Shown here: positions 17,052 through 24,781 of the stretch, piece by piece
Layout: every line of letters starts with the position of its first letter
Numbering within the stretch: position 1 is the stretch's first letter
NCBI GenBank assembly: GCA_022767345.1
Contig: JALEOD010000056.1
Coordinates: 22,462 to 86,461 of the forward strand
From: Emergencia sp.
GTDB lineage: Bacteria; Bacillota; Clostridia; Peptostreptococcales; Anaerovoracaceae
Length of the DNA: 64,000 nucleotides
Reading direction: 5' to 3'
Notes under the pieces: generated by a model
Databases searched by the model: none
What the model was told of the DNA's origin: nothing
The model's input: the letters and a program-made list of their open reading frames with translations, nothing else
Translations under genes and position numbers: made by a program

Positions 17052-17289
17052 ATTGCAGAAGTATACCCTTTGTTTGCTCAAAAAAAAGAAAACTTGGAAG
17101 TTCTTACAGCAAAGAGGGGTGTGAAAGGGAAGTAAAAGACGGTTTTTTAGTGGTAATTTCTTTGCTTAGGGAGAAAATCCAGGAAAAACGAAGGAAAGAA
17201 TCGGGTCTAAAGGCAGCTCGATTCTTTTTTTCCTGATTTTCAAATGAATTTTCTTTTTTTTGAGCAAACAAAGGGTAAAGTTCTGTAAT
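17052..17289. repeat. 238-bp element with long terminal inverted repeats (MITE-like)
   Basis: The 28 bases from 17065 to 17092 are exactly complementary to 17249-17276. The match extends outward to 41-bp arms (17052-17092 and 17249-17289) with three mismatches. The 156-base interior has no credible gene but holds a second hairpin, AAAGAATCG...CGATTCTTT followed by T-rich sequence, near 17195-17233. The layout suits a miniature inverted-repeat element or a strong bidirectional terminator; I saw no clear target-site duplication. Confidence 0.6.
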
Positions 17290-17423
17290 GCTGAAAAAGT
17301 GTTCAGCCTTTTAGTAAGTGGATTTGCAGCGAGAAAATCAGTGCAAAAGAGAGAGACAATGTCAAACATGGTGAATGTATTTACAAAAATACGAAGAATT
17401 TCTAAAAAAATTAAAAATTTTAC

Positions 17424-17451
17424 TTGCATTTTTCTCGCAGTCATGTATAAT
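17424..17451 (+). promoter_or_regulatory. Promoter of tRNA-Leu
   Basis: TTGCAT (17424-17429), 16 bases, TATAAT (17446-17451), 39 bases before the tRNA 5' end. Confidence 0.7.
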
Positions 17452-17490
17452 AGAATAGTCGGCAGGAACACAGCTGATAAAATTAAATAT

Positions 17491-17573
17491 GCGGTCTTGG
17501 CGGAATTGGCAGACGCGCACGGTTCAGGTCCGTGTGGGAAACCGTGGGGGTTCGAATCCCTTAGACCGCACCA
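17491..17573 (+). tRNA. tRNA-Leu (anticodon CAG)
   Basis: 83-nt class II tRNA with encoded CCA. Acceptor GCGGTCT pairs with AGACCGC. The anticodon stem CACGG/CCGTG encloses loop TTCAGGT, giving anticodon CAG. A longer variable region follows, then the T arm with TTCGAAT and its two G-T pairs. A terminator hairpin and an integrase remnant lie directly downstream, so the 3' end was probably an integration site. Confidence 0.95.
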
Positions 17574-17585
17574 ATTAAATGTTGA

Positions 17586-17616
17586 AAATCCAACGGTTCT
17601 ATCCGTTGGATTTTTT
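17586..17616 (+). terminator. Intrinsic terminator of tRNA-Leu
   Basis: Arms AATCCAACGG and CCGTTGGATT with loop TTCTAT, followed by a run of T. Confidence 0.9.
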
Positions 17617-17621
17617 CTTGA

Positions 17622-18243
17622 CTACATTTTTCTTATTTCCTGATAGAATTGTTCTAGTTTGTCAGAGACATTTCTATCAGAACTTCTGAAATAATATTCG
17701 TAAATTTCCTGTGTAATTCTGGTATTTGTGTGACCTAGTCTTTTTGAGACATCTACAATTTGAACACCGATAGATGAAAGAATCGCAGCATGTGTGTCTT
17801 AAATCGTGCAAAGTTGTATCTCTTAAACCATATCTCTTCAGAAAGCGTTTAAACCAGTGATAGGTATTATGAGGGTGATGTGGTGTGCCTTCTGCAACCG
17901 TAAAAACATAACCACTATCGGTATATTCGTCACCTAGAATAATTTTGTTGTTTCTTTGATATACTTGTAAGTCTTTCAGCATTTCCATGACAAAATCAGG
18001 AACTGTTATCATTCTTACCGACCCCTCAGTTTTAGGAGTATCTTCTATTACGCCATCGTTTGGCACCATGAGCCTGATTCTTTCGATGTTTATAGTACCA
18101 TCGCTAAAATCAATATCTTCCCAACGTAGTCCCATAGTTTCACCTATGCGCAATCCAGTAAATAATATTAGAAGAATAGCAGTCGCATGACTTTTTCCTG
18201 TGTTTGTTTCTTTCTCTTTGAGCAAGAGCGCTATGATGATTTA
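17622..18243 (-). pseudogene. Tyrosine integrase remnant, 5'-truncated and frameshifted
   Basis: C-terminal catalytic half of a phage/ICE-type tyrosine recombinase. Visible parts are the first catalytic Arg region (LFTGLRIGETMGLRWEDIDF) and the HxxR box in TTLHDLRHT. The frame then breaks: at the CACACA run (near 17800) two bases seem lost, and the expected continuation (HAAILSSIGVQIVDVSKRLG, then the Tyr segment IYEYYF) continues in another frame to a TAG at 17622-17624. The N-terminal SAM-like and arm-binding domains, about 180 residues, are missing. Its position 49 bases from tRNA-Leu marks a former integration event; no cargo remains. Confidence 0.85.
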
Positions 18244-18329
18244 ATTTTGAAAGTGTCTAAATTATACCGCATTTGCGAAATAGAATCAACAGGACTTTGC
18301 AGAATTTTGTAAAAAAGGAGGAACTGATG

Positions 18330-18812
18330 ATGCGTAAAACTTTAGTTGCTTATTTTTCCGCCAGCGGGGTGACTGCCGGTGTGGCAAAGAAGCTGGCAGA
18401 AATCTGCGGCGGTGACTTGTATGAAATTAAACCTGAGGTGCCATATACGTCTGCGGATTTAAACTGGATGGATAAAAAATCCCGGAGTACTTTAGAAATG
18501 AACGACAAGACCAGCCGTCCAGCGATGGCAGACGAACTTGCGAGGATTGAGGAGTATGACACTATTCTGGTCGGTTTTCCTATTTGGTGGCACACTGCGC
18601 CGAGGATTATCGAAACCTTTCTGGAAAGTTATGATTTCTCAGAAAAGCGGATTGCTGTATTCGCTACATCCGGCGGCAGCGGTCTGGGCGGAACAGAGGC
18701 TGCTCTTAAGGCTGTCTGCAAGGGCTCAGTGAAGTGGCTTTCCGGCAGGCTTTTACCGGCGGATGGTGCTGGCAGCGAGTTGACCCAGTGGCTTTCTGAA
18801 ATCGGATTATAA
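18330..18812 (+). CDS. Flavodoxin family protein
   Basis: 160-residue FMN-binding electron carrier or reductase of the flavodoxin_4 type. The N-terminal phosphate-binding loop is AYFSASGVTAGVA (a serine-rich variant of T/S-x-T-G-x-T), followed by WWHTAPRIIETFLE and FATSGGSGLGGTE, which contact the isoalloxazine ring. AGGAGG at 18317-18322 favours ATG 18330 (spacing seven) over the adjacent ATG 18327. The gene is flanked by its own terminator and not clearly linked to the GNAT gene downstream. Confidence 0.88.
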   Translation: MRKTLVAYFSASGVTAGVAKKLAEICGGDLYEIKPEVPYTSADLNWMDKKSRSTLEMNDKTSRPAMADELARIEEYDTILVGFPIWWHTAPRIIETFLESYDFSEKRIAVFATSGGSGLGGTEAALKAVCKGSVKWLSGRLLPADGAGSELTQWLSEIGL

Positions 18813-18826
18813 TTTGTACAGAATGA

Positions 18827-18874
18827 CCCTTCTCTCTCAGAAAGAAATATGGCTTCTGAGGGGGGAGGGGTTTT
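18827..18874 (+). terminator. Intrinsic terminator after the flavodoxin gene
   Basis: Arms CCCTTCTCTCTCAGAA and TTCTGAGGGGGGAGGGG pair with several G-T pairs; TTTT follows. Confidence 0.75.
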
Positions 18875-18880
18875 GCTGTC

Positions 18881-18909
18881 TTGAAGGATACTTTACATTG
18901 TGGTAAAAT
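18881..18909 (+). promoter_or_regulatory. Promoter of the GNAT gene
   Basis: TTGAAG (18881-18886), 17 bases, TAAAAT (18904-18909). Confidence 0.58.
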
Positions 18910-18976
18910 CAGAGTAAGAATTCAAAAGATAAACGGAGAGATTAGGAAATAGATGAGAAAGTACGAGGAGAAGAAT

Positions 18977-19669
18977 ATGATAGTAAAAGCCAAAGGATAT
19001 TTAGAAAAAAATCGTCTGCTGCACATCGCCATGCTGGAATCCATTCGCAGGGGAACAGCTGAGATTTTAGCTGCCTCGGAAGATGGGGTACTGCTTTTGG
19101 ATAAAAGCAGCAACGTTCACATGGTGGCGGCCGCAAGTGCAGAAAAGGGTAAGGAACTGATTGACTGCATTACAGATTGCTATCAGCTGGTTTTATGTCA
19201 GGAGGAACTGGTGCCTTACGCTTCGGAGAAGTTCGGATTGCATACCCTGTTTCCATGTAAAAAGGTGGCGCGTTTTTCAAGAGAGAAAGTGGAACTTGCG
19301 GCGGATTTGCGCATTGAGCGGGCAGATACGGAGCGTCTTGCTCATATTAAAGAAGTTTATCATACGATTCCACCAGAAGAAGTGGATGAAATCAGCCGCC
19401 GTGGCAATCTGTTCTGTGCTTTTGCAGGAGAGGATTTTGTGGGGTTTTCAGGAAATCATCTGGACGGCAGTCTGGGGCTTTTGGATATATTTCCGGAGTA
19501 TCGTAGGCGCGGCTACGGCGAGGCCTTGGAACGGTTTATGATAAACTATATCATTGACAAAGGTGATACACCTTACGGTGAAATTGTCATCGGCAATGAA
19601 GCGTCAGAAAAACTGCAGAGAAAGCTGGGGTTTGAGATTTCAGAAGAAACCATCACATGGCTTCTGTAA
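18977..19669 (+). CDS. GNAT-family N-acetyltransferase
   Basis: About 230 residues with a C-terminal GNAT fold. Motif A, which binds acetyl-CoA, is seen in LGLLDIFPEYRRRGYGEALE (R/Q-x-x-G-x-G/A as RRRGYGEA). It is preceded by the usual beta strands and followed by IVIGNEASEKLQRKLGFEIS. The N-terminal 100 residues form an extra domain I cannot name. ATG 18977 has AGGAG six bases upstream; an in-frame ATG at 18953 would add eight residues. Substrate unknown. Confidence 0.82.
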   Translation: MIVKAKGYLEKNRLLHIAMLESIRRGTAEILAASEDGVLLLDKSSNVHMVAAASAEKGKELIDCITDCYQLVLCQEELVPYASEKFGLHTLFPCKKVARFSREKVELAADLRIERADTERLAHIKEVYHTIPPEEVDEISRRGNLFCAFAGEDFVGFSGNHLDGSLGLLDIFPEYRRRGYGEALERFMINYIIDKGDTPYGEIVIGNEASEKLQRKLGFEISEETITWLL

Positions 19670-19773
19670 TTTGCCAATTATAGGAAAAAAGTAACCACTT
19701 ATCGAAAATCGGGAGAGCTTTGAGAGAGAACATGCTAAAATATACCGATTAGCAGAATAAGGAGGTTGCACAG

Positions 19774-20214
19774 GTGGAGATTAAAATAGAGATAGACGAA
19801 GTTTGCACTGAATCAGAGGTTACCATCAGGACCAGCTGTATGACGGAGGAAATTCATGAACTGATTCAAAGACTGTCCAGTGCAAAGCAGAATCTGCTGG
19901 CGGGATTTTTGGATGATATGGTTTATCTCCTTGACCCCAAGGATATTGTCAGATTTTATGCATTGGAACAGAAGGTGTTTGCGGAGACTTTAGATGGTGA
20001 ATTTGTAATCAGACTCAGGCTTTATGAGTTGGAAGGGCGGCTGGATCAGAAATTATTTCTTCGTATTTCTAATTCGGAGATTGTGAATCTGAAACATATT
20101 GCGAAACTGGATTTAAGTTTCAGCGGTACTATTTGCATGACTTTAACAAATGGGGAAAATGTCTTCGCGTCAAGGCGCAATGTGACGCATATCAAGCGAG
20201 TGCTGGGAATATAG
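19774..20214 (+). CDS. LytTR-domain DNA-binding protein
   Basis: 146-residue protein whose C-terminal half is a LytTR DNA-binding domain (KDIVRFYALEQKVFAETLDG ... ISNSEIVNLKHIAKLDLSFS ... VFASRRNVTHIKRVLGI). The N-terminal half has no receiver domain. This layout is that of stand-alone LytTR regulators, which usually precede a DUF3021 membrane partner; none is present here. It starts with GTG at 19774 after AAGGAGG. Monocistronic, ending in a hairpin before tRNA-Pro. Confidence 0.88.
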   Translation: MEIKIEIDEVCTESEVTIRTSCMTEEIHELIQRLSSAKQNLLAGFLDDMVYLLDPKDIVRFYALEQKVFAETLDGEFVIRLRLYELEGRLDQKLFLRISNSEIVNLKHIAKLDLSFSGTICMTLTNGENVFASRRNVTHIKRVLGI

Positions 20215-20255
20215 GGATAAAGCGTTCTTATAAGCGTCTGGATAAAAGGATTTTA

Positions 20256-20307
20256 GAAATTTTGAAGGAATTTTTGAGAGAAATCAAAATTTCCCTCTTT
20301 TCTTTTT
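20256..20307 (+). terminator. Intrinsic terminator after the LytTR gene
   Basis: Arms GAAATTTTGA and TCAAAATTTC with an 18-base loop, followed by the T-rich CCTCTTTTCTTTTT. Confidence 0.7.
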
Positions 20308-20311
20308 GGAA

Positions 20312-20325
20312 AACTGTGTTATAAT
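20312..20325 (+). promoter_or_regulatory. Extended -10 promoter of tRNA-Pro
   Basis: TGTTATAAT (extended -10, TGn plus TATAAT at 20320-20325) lies 15 bases before the tRNA. I see no convincing -35. Confidence 0.6.
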
Positions 20326-20340
20326 ATTATACGTTGGCAA

Positions 20341-20416
20341 CGGGGTATGGCGCAGTTGGTAGCGCGCTGTGTTCGGGACGCAGAGGCCGTCAGTTCGAGC
20401 CTGACTACTCCGACCA
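20341..20416 (+). tRNA. tRNA-Pro (anticodon CGG)
   Basis: 76-nt tRNA with encoded CCA. Acceptor CGGGGTA pairs with TACTCCG (one G-T pair). The anticodon stem CTGTG/CGCAG encloses TTCGGGA, giving anticodon CGG. T arm GTCAG-TTCGAGC-CTGAC. A terminator and the second hairpin array follow. Confidence 0.95.
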
Positions 20417-20421
20417 ATATG

Positions 20422-20466
20422 AAACTGCTGAGGTGCTGATTCGTCAGTGCAGACAGCAGTTTTTTG
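20422..20466 (+). terminator. Intrinsic terminator of tRNA-Pro
   Basis: Arms ACTGCTG and CAGCAGT around a structured loop, followed by six T. Confidence 0.82.
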
Positions 20467-20515
20467 TTTTGAGGGATTGTCTGCCTCCCCGCGGACATAT
20501 TCTTGATTTTGCGGC

Positions 20516-20851
20516 GCGCCACAATCAGAAGATTTTTGGGTACATATGGCGCAGTACCCTTGAAAAACGCCATTTTCGAAAGGATTTTTTATTAAAATGG
20601 CGCAGCCTTTCTGTAAAATGCCATCTTTTATGTTCTTTTGCCGTAAAGCGGCACGCATTTTCGGTTGAAACGCCATGATAAAACGAAATTTAAAAAATGA
20701 TGGCGCGGCAAAGGTCTTTATAAGACCTTTATATTGCTTGCAGCACCAGTTGCGCTGGGGTAAACGCCGTTTTTTCTAAAAAACTCTCCATATATGGCGG
20801 ATTTCAGACCCTTCGCGCCATGTACACAGAAAAAGCTTCAAAAGGTGGCGT
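20516..20851. repeat. Hairpin repeat array 2 (NYGCCAT / ATGGCRN units)
   Basis: Fills most of the 573-base gap between tRNA-Pro and the J-domain-like gene. Six units of exactly 37 bp start at 20516, 20567, 20618, 20670, 20764 and 20815. Each has 8-base complementary ends (for example ACGCCATT...AATGGCGC) and 21 variable bases. Linkers are 14, 14, 15, 57 and 14 bases, giving a 51-bp period. In the third unit the ends have changed to TGCC...GGCA and still pair. An unrelated perfect hairpin, AAAGGTCTTTATAAGACCTTT minus its ends, lies in the long linker (20710-20730). The 51-bp period leaves a frame open by chance, but no gene is credible. Confidence 0.75.
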
Positions 20852-20916
20852 GCCAAACAGCCGTCAGCTGCTGTCACAGTCTTTTGTGGCTTTTGCGTCT
20901 GTTTTTCTGAAAGCTG

Positions 20917-20945
20917 TTGCGGATATGAAAAAATTATTATATAAT
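20917..20945 (+). promoter_or_regulatory. Promoter of the J-domain-like membrane protein
   Basis: TTGCGG (20917-20922), 17 bases, TATAAT (20940-20945), 45 bases before the ATG. Confidence 0.68.
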
Positions 20946-20989
20946 ATGTCTAAATGGATATATGCTCGCAGGAATAAAAGAGGTAGAAG

Positions 20990-22081
20990 ATGGATAGAAA
21001 TTTTGCATTATTAGGCCTAAGAGAAGATGCGACAAAGGAGCAGGTGAAAGAAGCCTACGGTAGGAGACTTGCCAAGTACAAAAGTGCGGATTACGCTGAT
21101 GACCCTGAATATGTTAAACGAAAGATTGCAGACTTGAACGAGGCGTACACTAAGGCATACAGCAGAGCCGGAGGAGGTATGGGCGGCGCGGCAAAACCTG
21201 CGGAGAATGCGGGGCGTGGGTTTCACGATGCAGAGAAAGCAGGCAGTACGCATCGGAAAGTGAAGGAGCAGCGATATGCGCAGAAACGGCGAGAAATGGA
21301 AGATGAAGAATTCCATCCTCTGCAGAAGCTGAAAATGGAGAAATCTCAGCAGGAAGAGGGCGAAGGACGGCAGGATTTTCGGAAACCTGACTTATCCTCG
21401 CTAAAAACAAAGGCGGAGGAATTTCGGGATAATATAAAAGAGAACCTTAAAGAGAATCTGGGCGGGACAGAAGAAACAGGGGAAACTGACGTTCCGCCGC
21501 CATCTATCGGCGATGCGGCGCAAAGCAGCAGAAAGAAAGATACCGCTTACAGCGAAGTTGACGGGTCTGCTGGCAAAATCATCGTTGTTGTTTTTGTCGC
21601 TATCATTATGCTGGTGACGGCCATGTGTGATGGAAGTGATACGACGAACTATTACGACGAAGACTGGGATTCATCCTATTACTCTTCTGACTATAATGAT
21701 GAGGACTGGGAGATTGCAAATATGGCGGAGAGTGTTCGCAGCGTTATCTTTGAGGAACTGGAAATCGCTGATGATATAGTGGAAATCGAAGATGATGAGG
21801 AAAAATTGCGCAGAGCAGCAGATCAGTTTGCCCAGCACTACACGGGCTGTGATACCATTGCGGATTTGTGCGGCGATCTTTATATGAGAGCAGGGGCTTT
21901 TTCTGCAAGCGAAGGTGACGATGCCTTTTATCAGGTGGACGAAGTGCTGCGGTATTATGAATTTCCGGCGCTGGAAGATGTAATCGGATATATCAATCCG
22001 TATACAGGAAAAAGTATCAAAAACAGAACCGGATATTTGAGGTATTTAAACAGATATTATGAAGAAGAACAGGCGTCCTAA
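20990..22081 (+). CDS. J-domain-like membrane protein of unknown function
   Basis: 363 residues. The first ~60 (ATKEQVKEAYGRRLAKYKSA ... RKIADLNEAYTKAY) have the helix pattern of a DnaJ J-domain, but the HPD tripeptide that stimulates DnaK ATPase is absent. A charged, low-complexity region follows (about 60-190), then one transmembrane helix (IIVVVFVAIIMLVTAMCDG, about 197-215) and an acidic Y/D/E-rich extracytoplasmic or C-terminal region (about 216-363). I do not recognise the C-terminal part. It looks like a J-like membrane adaptor, not a canonical DnaK co-chaperone. It has its own promoter and ends in a terminator. Confidence 0.72.
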   Translation: MDRNFALLGLREDATKEQVKEAYGRRLAKYKSADYADDPEYVKRKIADLNEAYTKAYSRAGGGMGGAAKPAENAGRGFHDAEKAGSTHRKVKEQRYAQKRREMEDEEFHPLQKLKMEKSQQEEGEGRQDFRKPDLSSLKTKAEEFRDNIKENLKENLGGTEETGETDVPPPSIGDAAQSSRKKDTAYSEVDGSAGKIIVVVFVAIIMLVTAMCDGSDTTNYYDEDWDSSYYSSDYNDEDWEIANMAESVRSVIFEELEIADDIVEIEDDEEKLRRAADQFAQHYTGCDTIADLCGDLYMRAGAFSASEGDDAFYQVDEVLRYYEFPALEDVIGYINPYTGKSIKNRTGYLRYLNRYYEEEQAS

Positions 22082-22094
22082 GACGCCTGTTTTA
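22069..22094. terminator. Terminator overlapping the end of the J-domain-like gene
   Basis: Arms ACAGGCGTC and GACGCCTGT with loop CTAA, then TTTT; convergent with deoC, so it may work in both directions. Confidence 0.82.
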
Positions 22095-22109
22095 ATCTGA
22101 TGAGTCTAT

Positions 22110-22775
22110 TTATTGGTTTTCCTGCGCGGCTTCTTCCATGATAGAGACGCTGGCGCTTGCACCGATTCTGTCCGCACCGGCTGCGAGCATTTTCTTTACA
22201 TCGGCATAAGTTCGGATACCGCCGGAGGCTTTAATCTTCAGGGTATCACCGACGGTTTGCTTCATCAGCTGCACGTGGTGTACAGTTGCGCCGCCGCTGC
22301 TGAAACCGGTAGAGGTTTTCACAAAGGCCGCGCCTGCCTGCTGTGCCAGCTTGCAGGCGAGGACGATTTCCTCATCGGTAAGGAGACAGGTTTCCAGTAT
22401 GACCTTCACTTTTGCATCGCTGGCAGCAGCCGCAGAGGCAACTGCGGCAATGTCCTCTCTGACGTAGTCTGTGTTTCCGGATTTTAACATGCCCACGTTC
22501 AGCACCATGTCAATTTCTTTGGCGCCGGCTCTGCATGCTTCTTCTGTTTCAAAGGCTTTGCAGTTTGTTGTGCAGGAGCCGAGTGGAAAGCCCACTACGG
22601 CGGCAACTTTTACATCGCTTTCAGAAAGCAGAGATGCGGCAAGAGATACATAGGCGGAATTGACACAGACGGAATAAAAGTCGTAGGCTTTTGCCTGACT
22701 GCAGAGAGTTTCAATCTGCGCTTTGGTTGCGTCAGGTTTTAGCAGCGTATGGTCAAAATACCGGTTCAGTTTCAT
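22110..22775 (-). CDS. deoC: Deoxyribose-phosphate aldolase
   Basis: Class I aldolase that splits 2-deoxyribose-5-phosphate to glyceraldehyde-3-phosphate and acetaldehyde in nucleoside catabolism. The Schiff-base lysine lies in FVKTSTGFSSGGAT, the second catalytic lysine in IKASGGIRTYADV, and the start NRYFDHTLLKPDATKAQI is typical. Length 221 is normal. It stands alone here, without deoB, deoD or pdp. CTGGAGG precedes the ATG. Confidence 0.96.
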   Translation of the reverse strand: MKLNRYFDHTLLKPDATKAQIETLCSQAKAYDFYSVCVNSAYVSLAASLLSESDVKVAAVVGFPLGSCTTNCKAFETEEACRAGAKEIDMVLNVGMLKSGNTDYVREDIAAVASAAAASDAKVKVILETCLLTDEEIVLACKLAQQAGAAFVKTSTGFSSGGATVHHVQLMKQTVGDTLKIKASGGIRTYADVKKMLAAGADRIGASASVSIMEEAAQENQ

Positions 22776-22878
22776 AGAAATAGCCTCCAGATTTACAATA
22801 TTTTTAGTCTTATTTTATCACATATTTTTCATTACATGAAGACAAAAAATATGGACATGATAACTTTTGTATTTTTCT

Positions 22879-22907
22879 TTGACATTAGCTGCAATAGGGC
22901 ATATAAT
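22879..22907 (+). promoter_or_regulatory. Consensus promoter of the membrane protein/antiporter/dapB run
   Basis: TTGACA (22879-22884), 17 bases, TATAAT (22902-22907): a perfect sigma-A match. Confidence 0.88.
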
Positions 22908-22945
22908 AATGGGGAAATTGATTATGAGAAGATAAGAGGATTAGA

Positions 22946-23428
22946 ATGGAAAAAGCAGTAAGAATAATAGGAATGATGAAATGGCTGGGGATTCCGCTGG
23001 GCTATATTATGCTTTTTGCAACCAGAGAAAGCTTTGGCGATGTGGCGGGAATCTGTCTTGGCACTATTGCGGCGGTATCTTTTTGGATATTGATGCAGAA
23101 GGAACGGTCCCGGATTATCGGTCAGACCATTGCAAAGGAAATAAAAGAAGCAATATCCATTGCGGGCAATATCGAAAGCTTTATTGAAATTAAGCGCATG
23201 CGCAGCGGCATCATTGCAAGAGTATATCTGATTAACGCAAAAGAAAGGGCTGCTGCGGTGCATAAATCCATATCCAGAAGGATTGAGCAGTGTGATTTGA
23301 AGAAGTATCTGTGGGTGATGCAGATGACCGACATGCCGGCTGCAAGCTCCCTTTCTGAGATGCAGAAAAAGCTCAATGAACAGCTCATTGAGGAACTGCT
23401 CAGAAGACGCAAAGGAGACAGAGGCTGA
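22946..23428 (+). CDS. Small membrane protein of unknown function
   Basis: 160 residues. Two hydrophobic segments lie in the first 50 (MKWLGIPLGYIMLFA and IAAVSFWILM), followed by a charged, mainly helical cytoplasmic region rich in K, R and E. No known motif was recognised. It is four bases upstream of the NhaC-type antiporter gene and driven by a consensus promoter, so it may be an accessory of that transporter; this is inference from position only. Confidence 0.65.
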   Translation: MEKAVRIIGMMKWLGIPLGYIMLFATRESFGDVAGICLGTIAAVSFWILMQKERSRIIGQTIAKEIKEAISIAGNIESFIEIKRMRSGIIARVYLINAKERAAAVHKSISRRIEQCDLKKYLWVMQMTDMPAASSLSEMQKKLNEQLIEELLRRRKGDRG

Positions 23429-23432
23429 CTGT

Positions 23433-24749
23433 ATGGATTTAATTATTGGTTTTATCGTATTTATAGGAGCGATGGTCTGGTGTATTGTCACAGGATACAC
23501 TATGGTGATTGCTCTTTTTATTGGATTGATTGTTTTTTCTGTTGTAGGAATGCGAAAAGGCTTCGGATTGAGGGAGATTGTTAAGATGGGAGCCGGAGGC
23601 TTAAAGGATGCGCTGATTGTCATTGAAATTATGTTTATTATTGGCTTTATTACAGCGGTCTGGCGTTCGGCAGGTACGATTTCCTTTTTTGTCTACTACG
23701 GAATCAAGATGATTACACCTGGAGTTTTTCTGATTATCACCTTTGCTTTGTGCTGCCTGCTTTCCTACGCACTGGGGACTTCCTTTGGAGTGGCAGGCAC
23801 AGTAGGCGTGATTTTTATTGCTCTTGCAAGGGCTGGCGGTGTAAATGAACTTTTGACCGCCGGGGCAGTCATGAGCGGTATTTATTTTGGAGACAGAGGA
23901 TCGCCTGTATCGTCCAGCGCAATTCTGGTGGCCACAGTTACAGAAACAGATTTGCTTACCAATGTAAAGAAAATGGCAAAGACGGCATGGCTGCCGTTGG
24001 TGCTGACCTTGGGAATTTACAGCGTGCTGTCTTTTTCTAATCCCATTCGTACAGTGGATCAAAGTTTTCTACATAGTCTGGAAAGTGAATTCAGCCTGTC
24101 GCTGTGGGCTGTAGTGCCGGCTCTGTGTATGGTGGTGCTGCCTCTTTTGAGGGTGCCGGTCATTTATGCCATGCTCGCCAGCATTGCAAGCGGCAGTGCG
24201 GTTAGTCTGTTCTGCGAGGACATGCCTTTGCAAACGCTGCTTCATACACTGATTTTTGGATATGTCGGCGAAGGCGGCCTTGGGAAAATATTAGACGGCG
24301 GCGGTATGCTTTCTATGATTGAAATTGTGTGTATCGTATCTCTTTCCAGCACGTATTCTGGCATCTTTACGGGAACGGACATGCTCGGGGTGCTGCAGGA
24401 GAAAATTCTCTCCCTTGCGCAGAAGATCGGAAGATTTGCCACCATGGTGCTGATGTCTTACATATTCCTGGGGATTTTCTGCAATCAGACCATCGCGTCT
24501 ATGATTTGCTGTGATTTTTTGAAGAAACCGTATAAAGAACTTTGCGCAACGAAAGAAGAGCTTGCTATTGACCTGGAGAATTCTGTGATTTTGCTGGCAG
24601 GGACTGTTCCATGGGCTATTGCGTGTACTGTACCTCTTGGCTTTATGCAGGTGGGGTCCGGAGCAATTCTCTTTAGTTTTTATTTGTATCTGGTGCCAAT
24701 TTGCTATGGAATCCAGAAAAAAGTATCAAATCCTTTCACCAAAGAATAA
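23433..24749 (+). CDS. NhaC-type Na+/H+ antiporter family protein
   Basis: 438-residue polytopic transporter with about 11 hydrophobic spans. The segments YALGTSFGVAGTVGVIFIAL and GGVNELLTAGAVMSGIYFGD followed by GSPVSSSAILVATVTETD match the Na+/H+ antiporter NhaC/YheL family, whose members exchange sodium (or lactate/malate, arginine/ornithine-like substrates) for protons. The exact substrate is not readable. ATG 23433 has GAGG eight bases upstream; a longer frame enters the preceding gene and is not credible. dapB follows after 32 bases. Confidence 0.82.
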   Translation: MDLIIGFIVFIGAMVWCIVTGYTMVIALFIGLIVFSVVGMRKGFGLREIVKMGAGGLKDALIVIEIMFIIGFITAVWRSAGTISFFVYYGIKMITPGVFLIITFALCCLLSYALGTSFGVAGTVGVIFIALARAGGVNELLTAGAVMSGIYFGDRGSPVSSSAILVATVTETDLLTNVKKMAKTAWLPLVLTLGIYSVLSFSNPIRTVDQSFLHSLESEFSLSLWAVVPALCMVVLPLLRVPVIYAMLASIASGSAVSLFCEDMPLQTLLHTLIFGYVGEGGLGKILDGGGMLSMIEIVCIVSLSSTYSGIFTGTDMLGVLQEKILSLAQKIGRFATMVLMSYIFLGIFCNQTIASMICCDFLKKPYKELCATKEELAIDLENSVILLAGTVPWAIACTVPLGFMQVGSGAILFSFYLYLVPICYGIQKKVSNPFTKE

Positions 24750-24781
24750 ACTGGATATTATGTGTGAAAGGAGATTGCTGT

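Noticed and set aside
17093..17248. T-box or riboswitch inside the inverted-repeat element
   Set aside because: No T-box core or known riboswitch consensus is visible, and no biosynthetic gene follows.
17260..17643. 127-codon frame over the tRNA-Leu promoter and gene
   Set aside because: It covers a complete tRNA gene and its promoter.
20334..20678. Open frame across tRNA-Pro and array 2 (114 codons)
   Set aside because: It runs through a tRNA and the hairpin array. The 17-residue periodicity (RH...WRS) is a by-product of the 51-bp period; array 1 has a 62-bp period, which cannot be coding.
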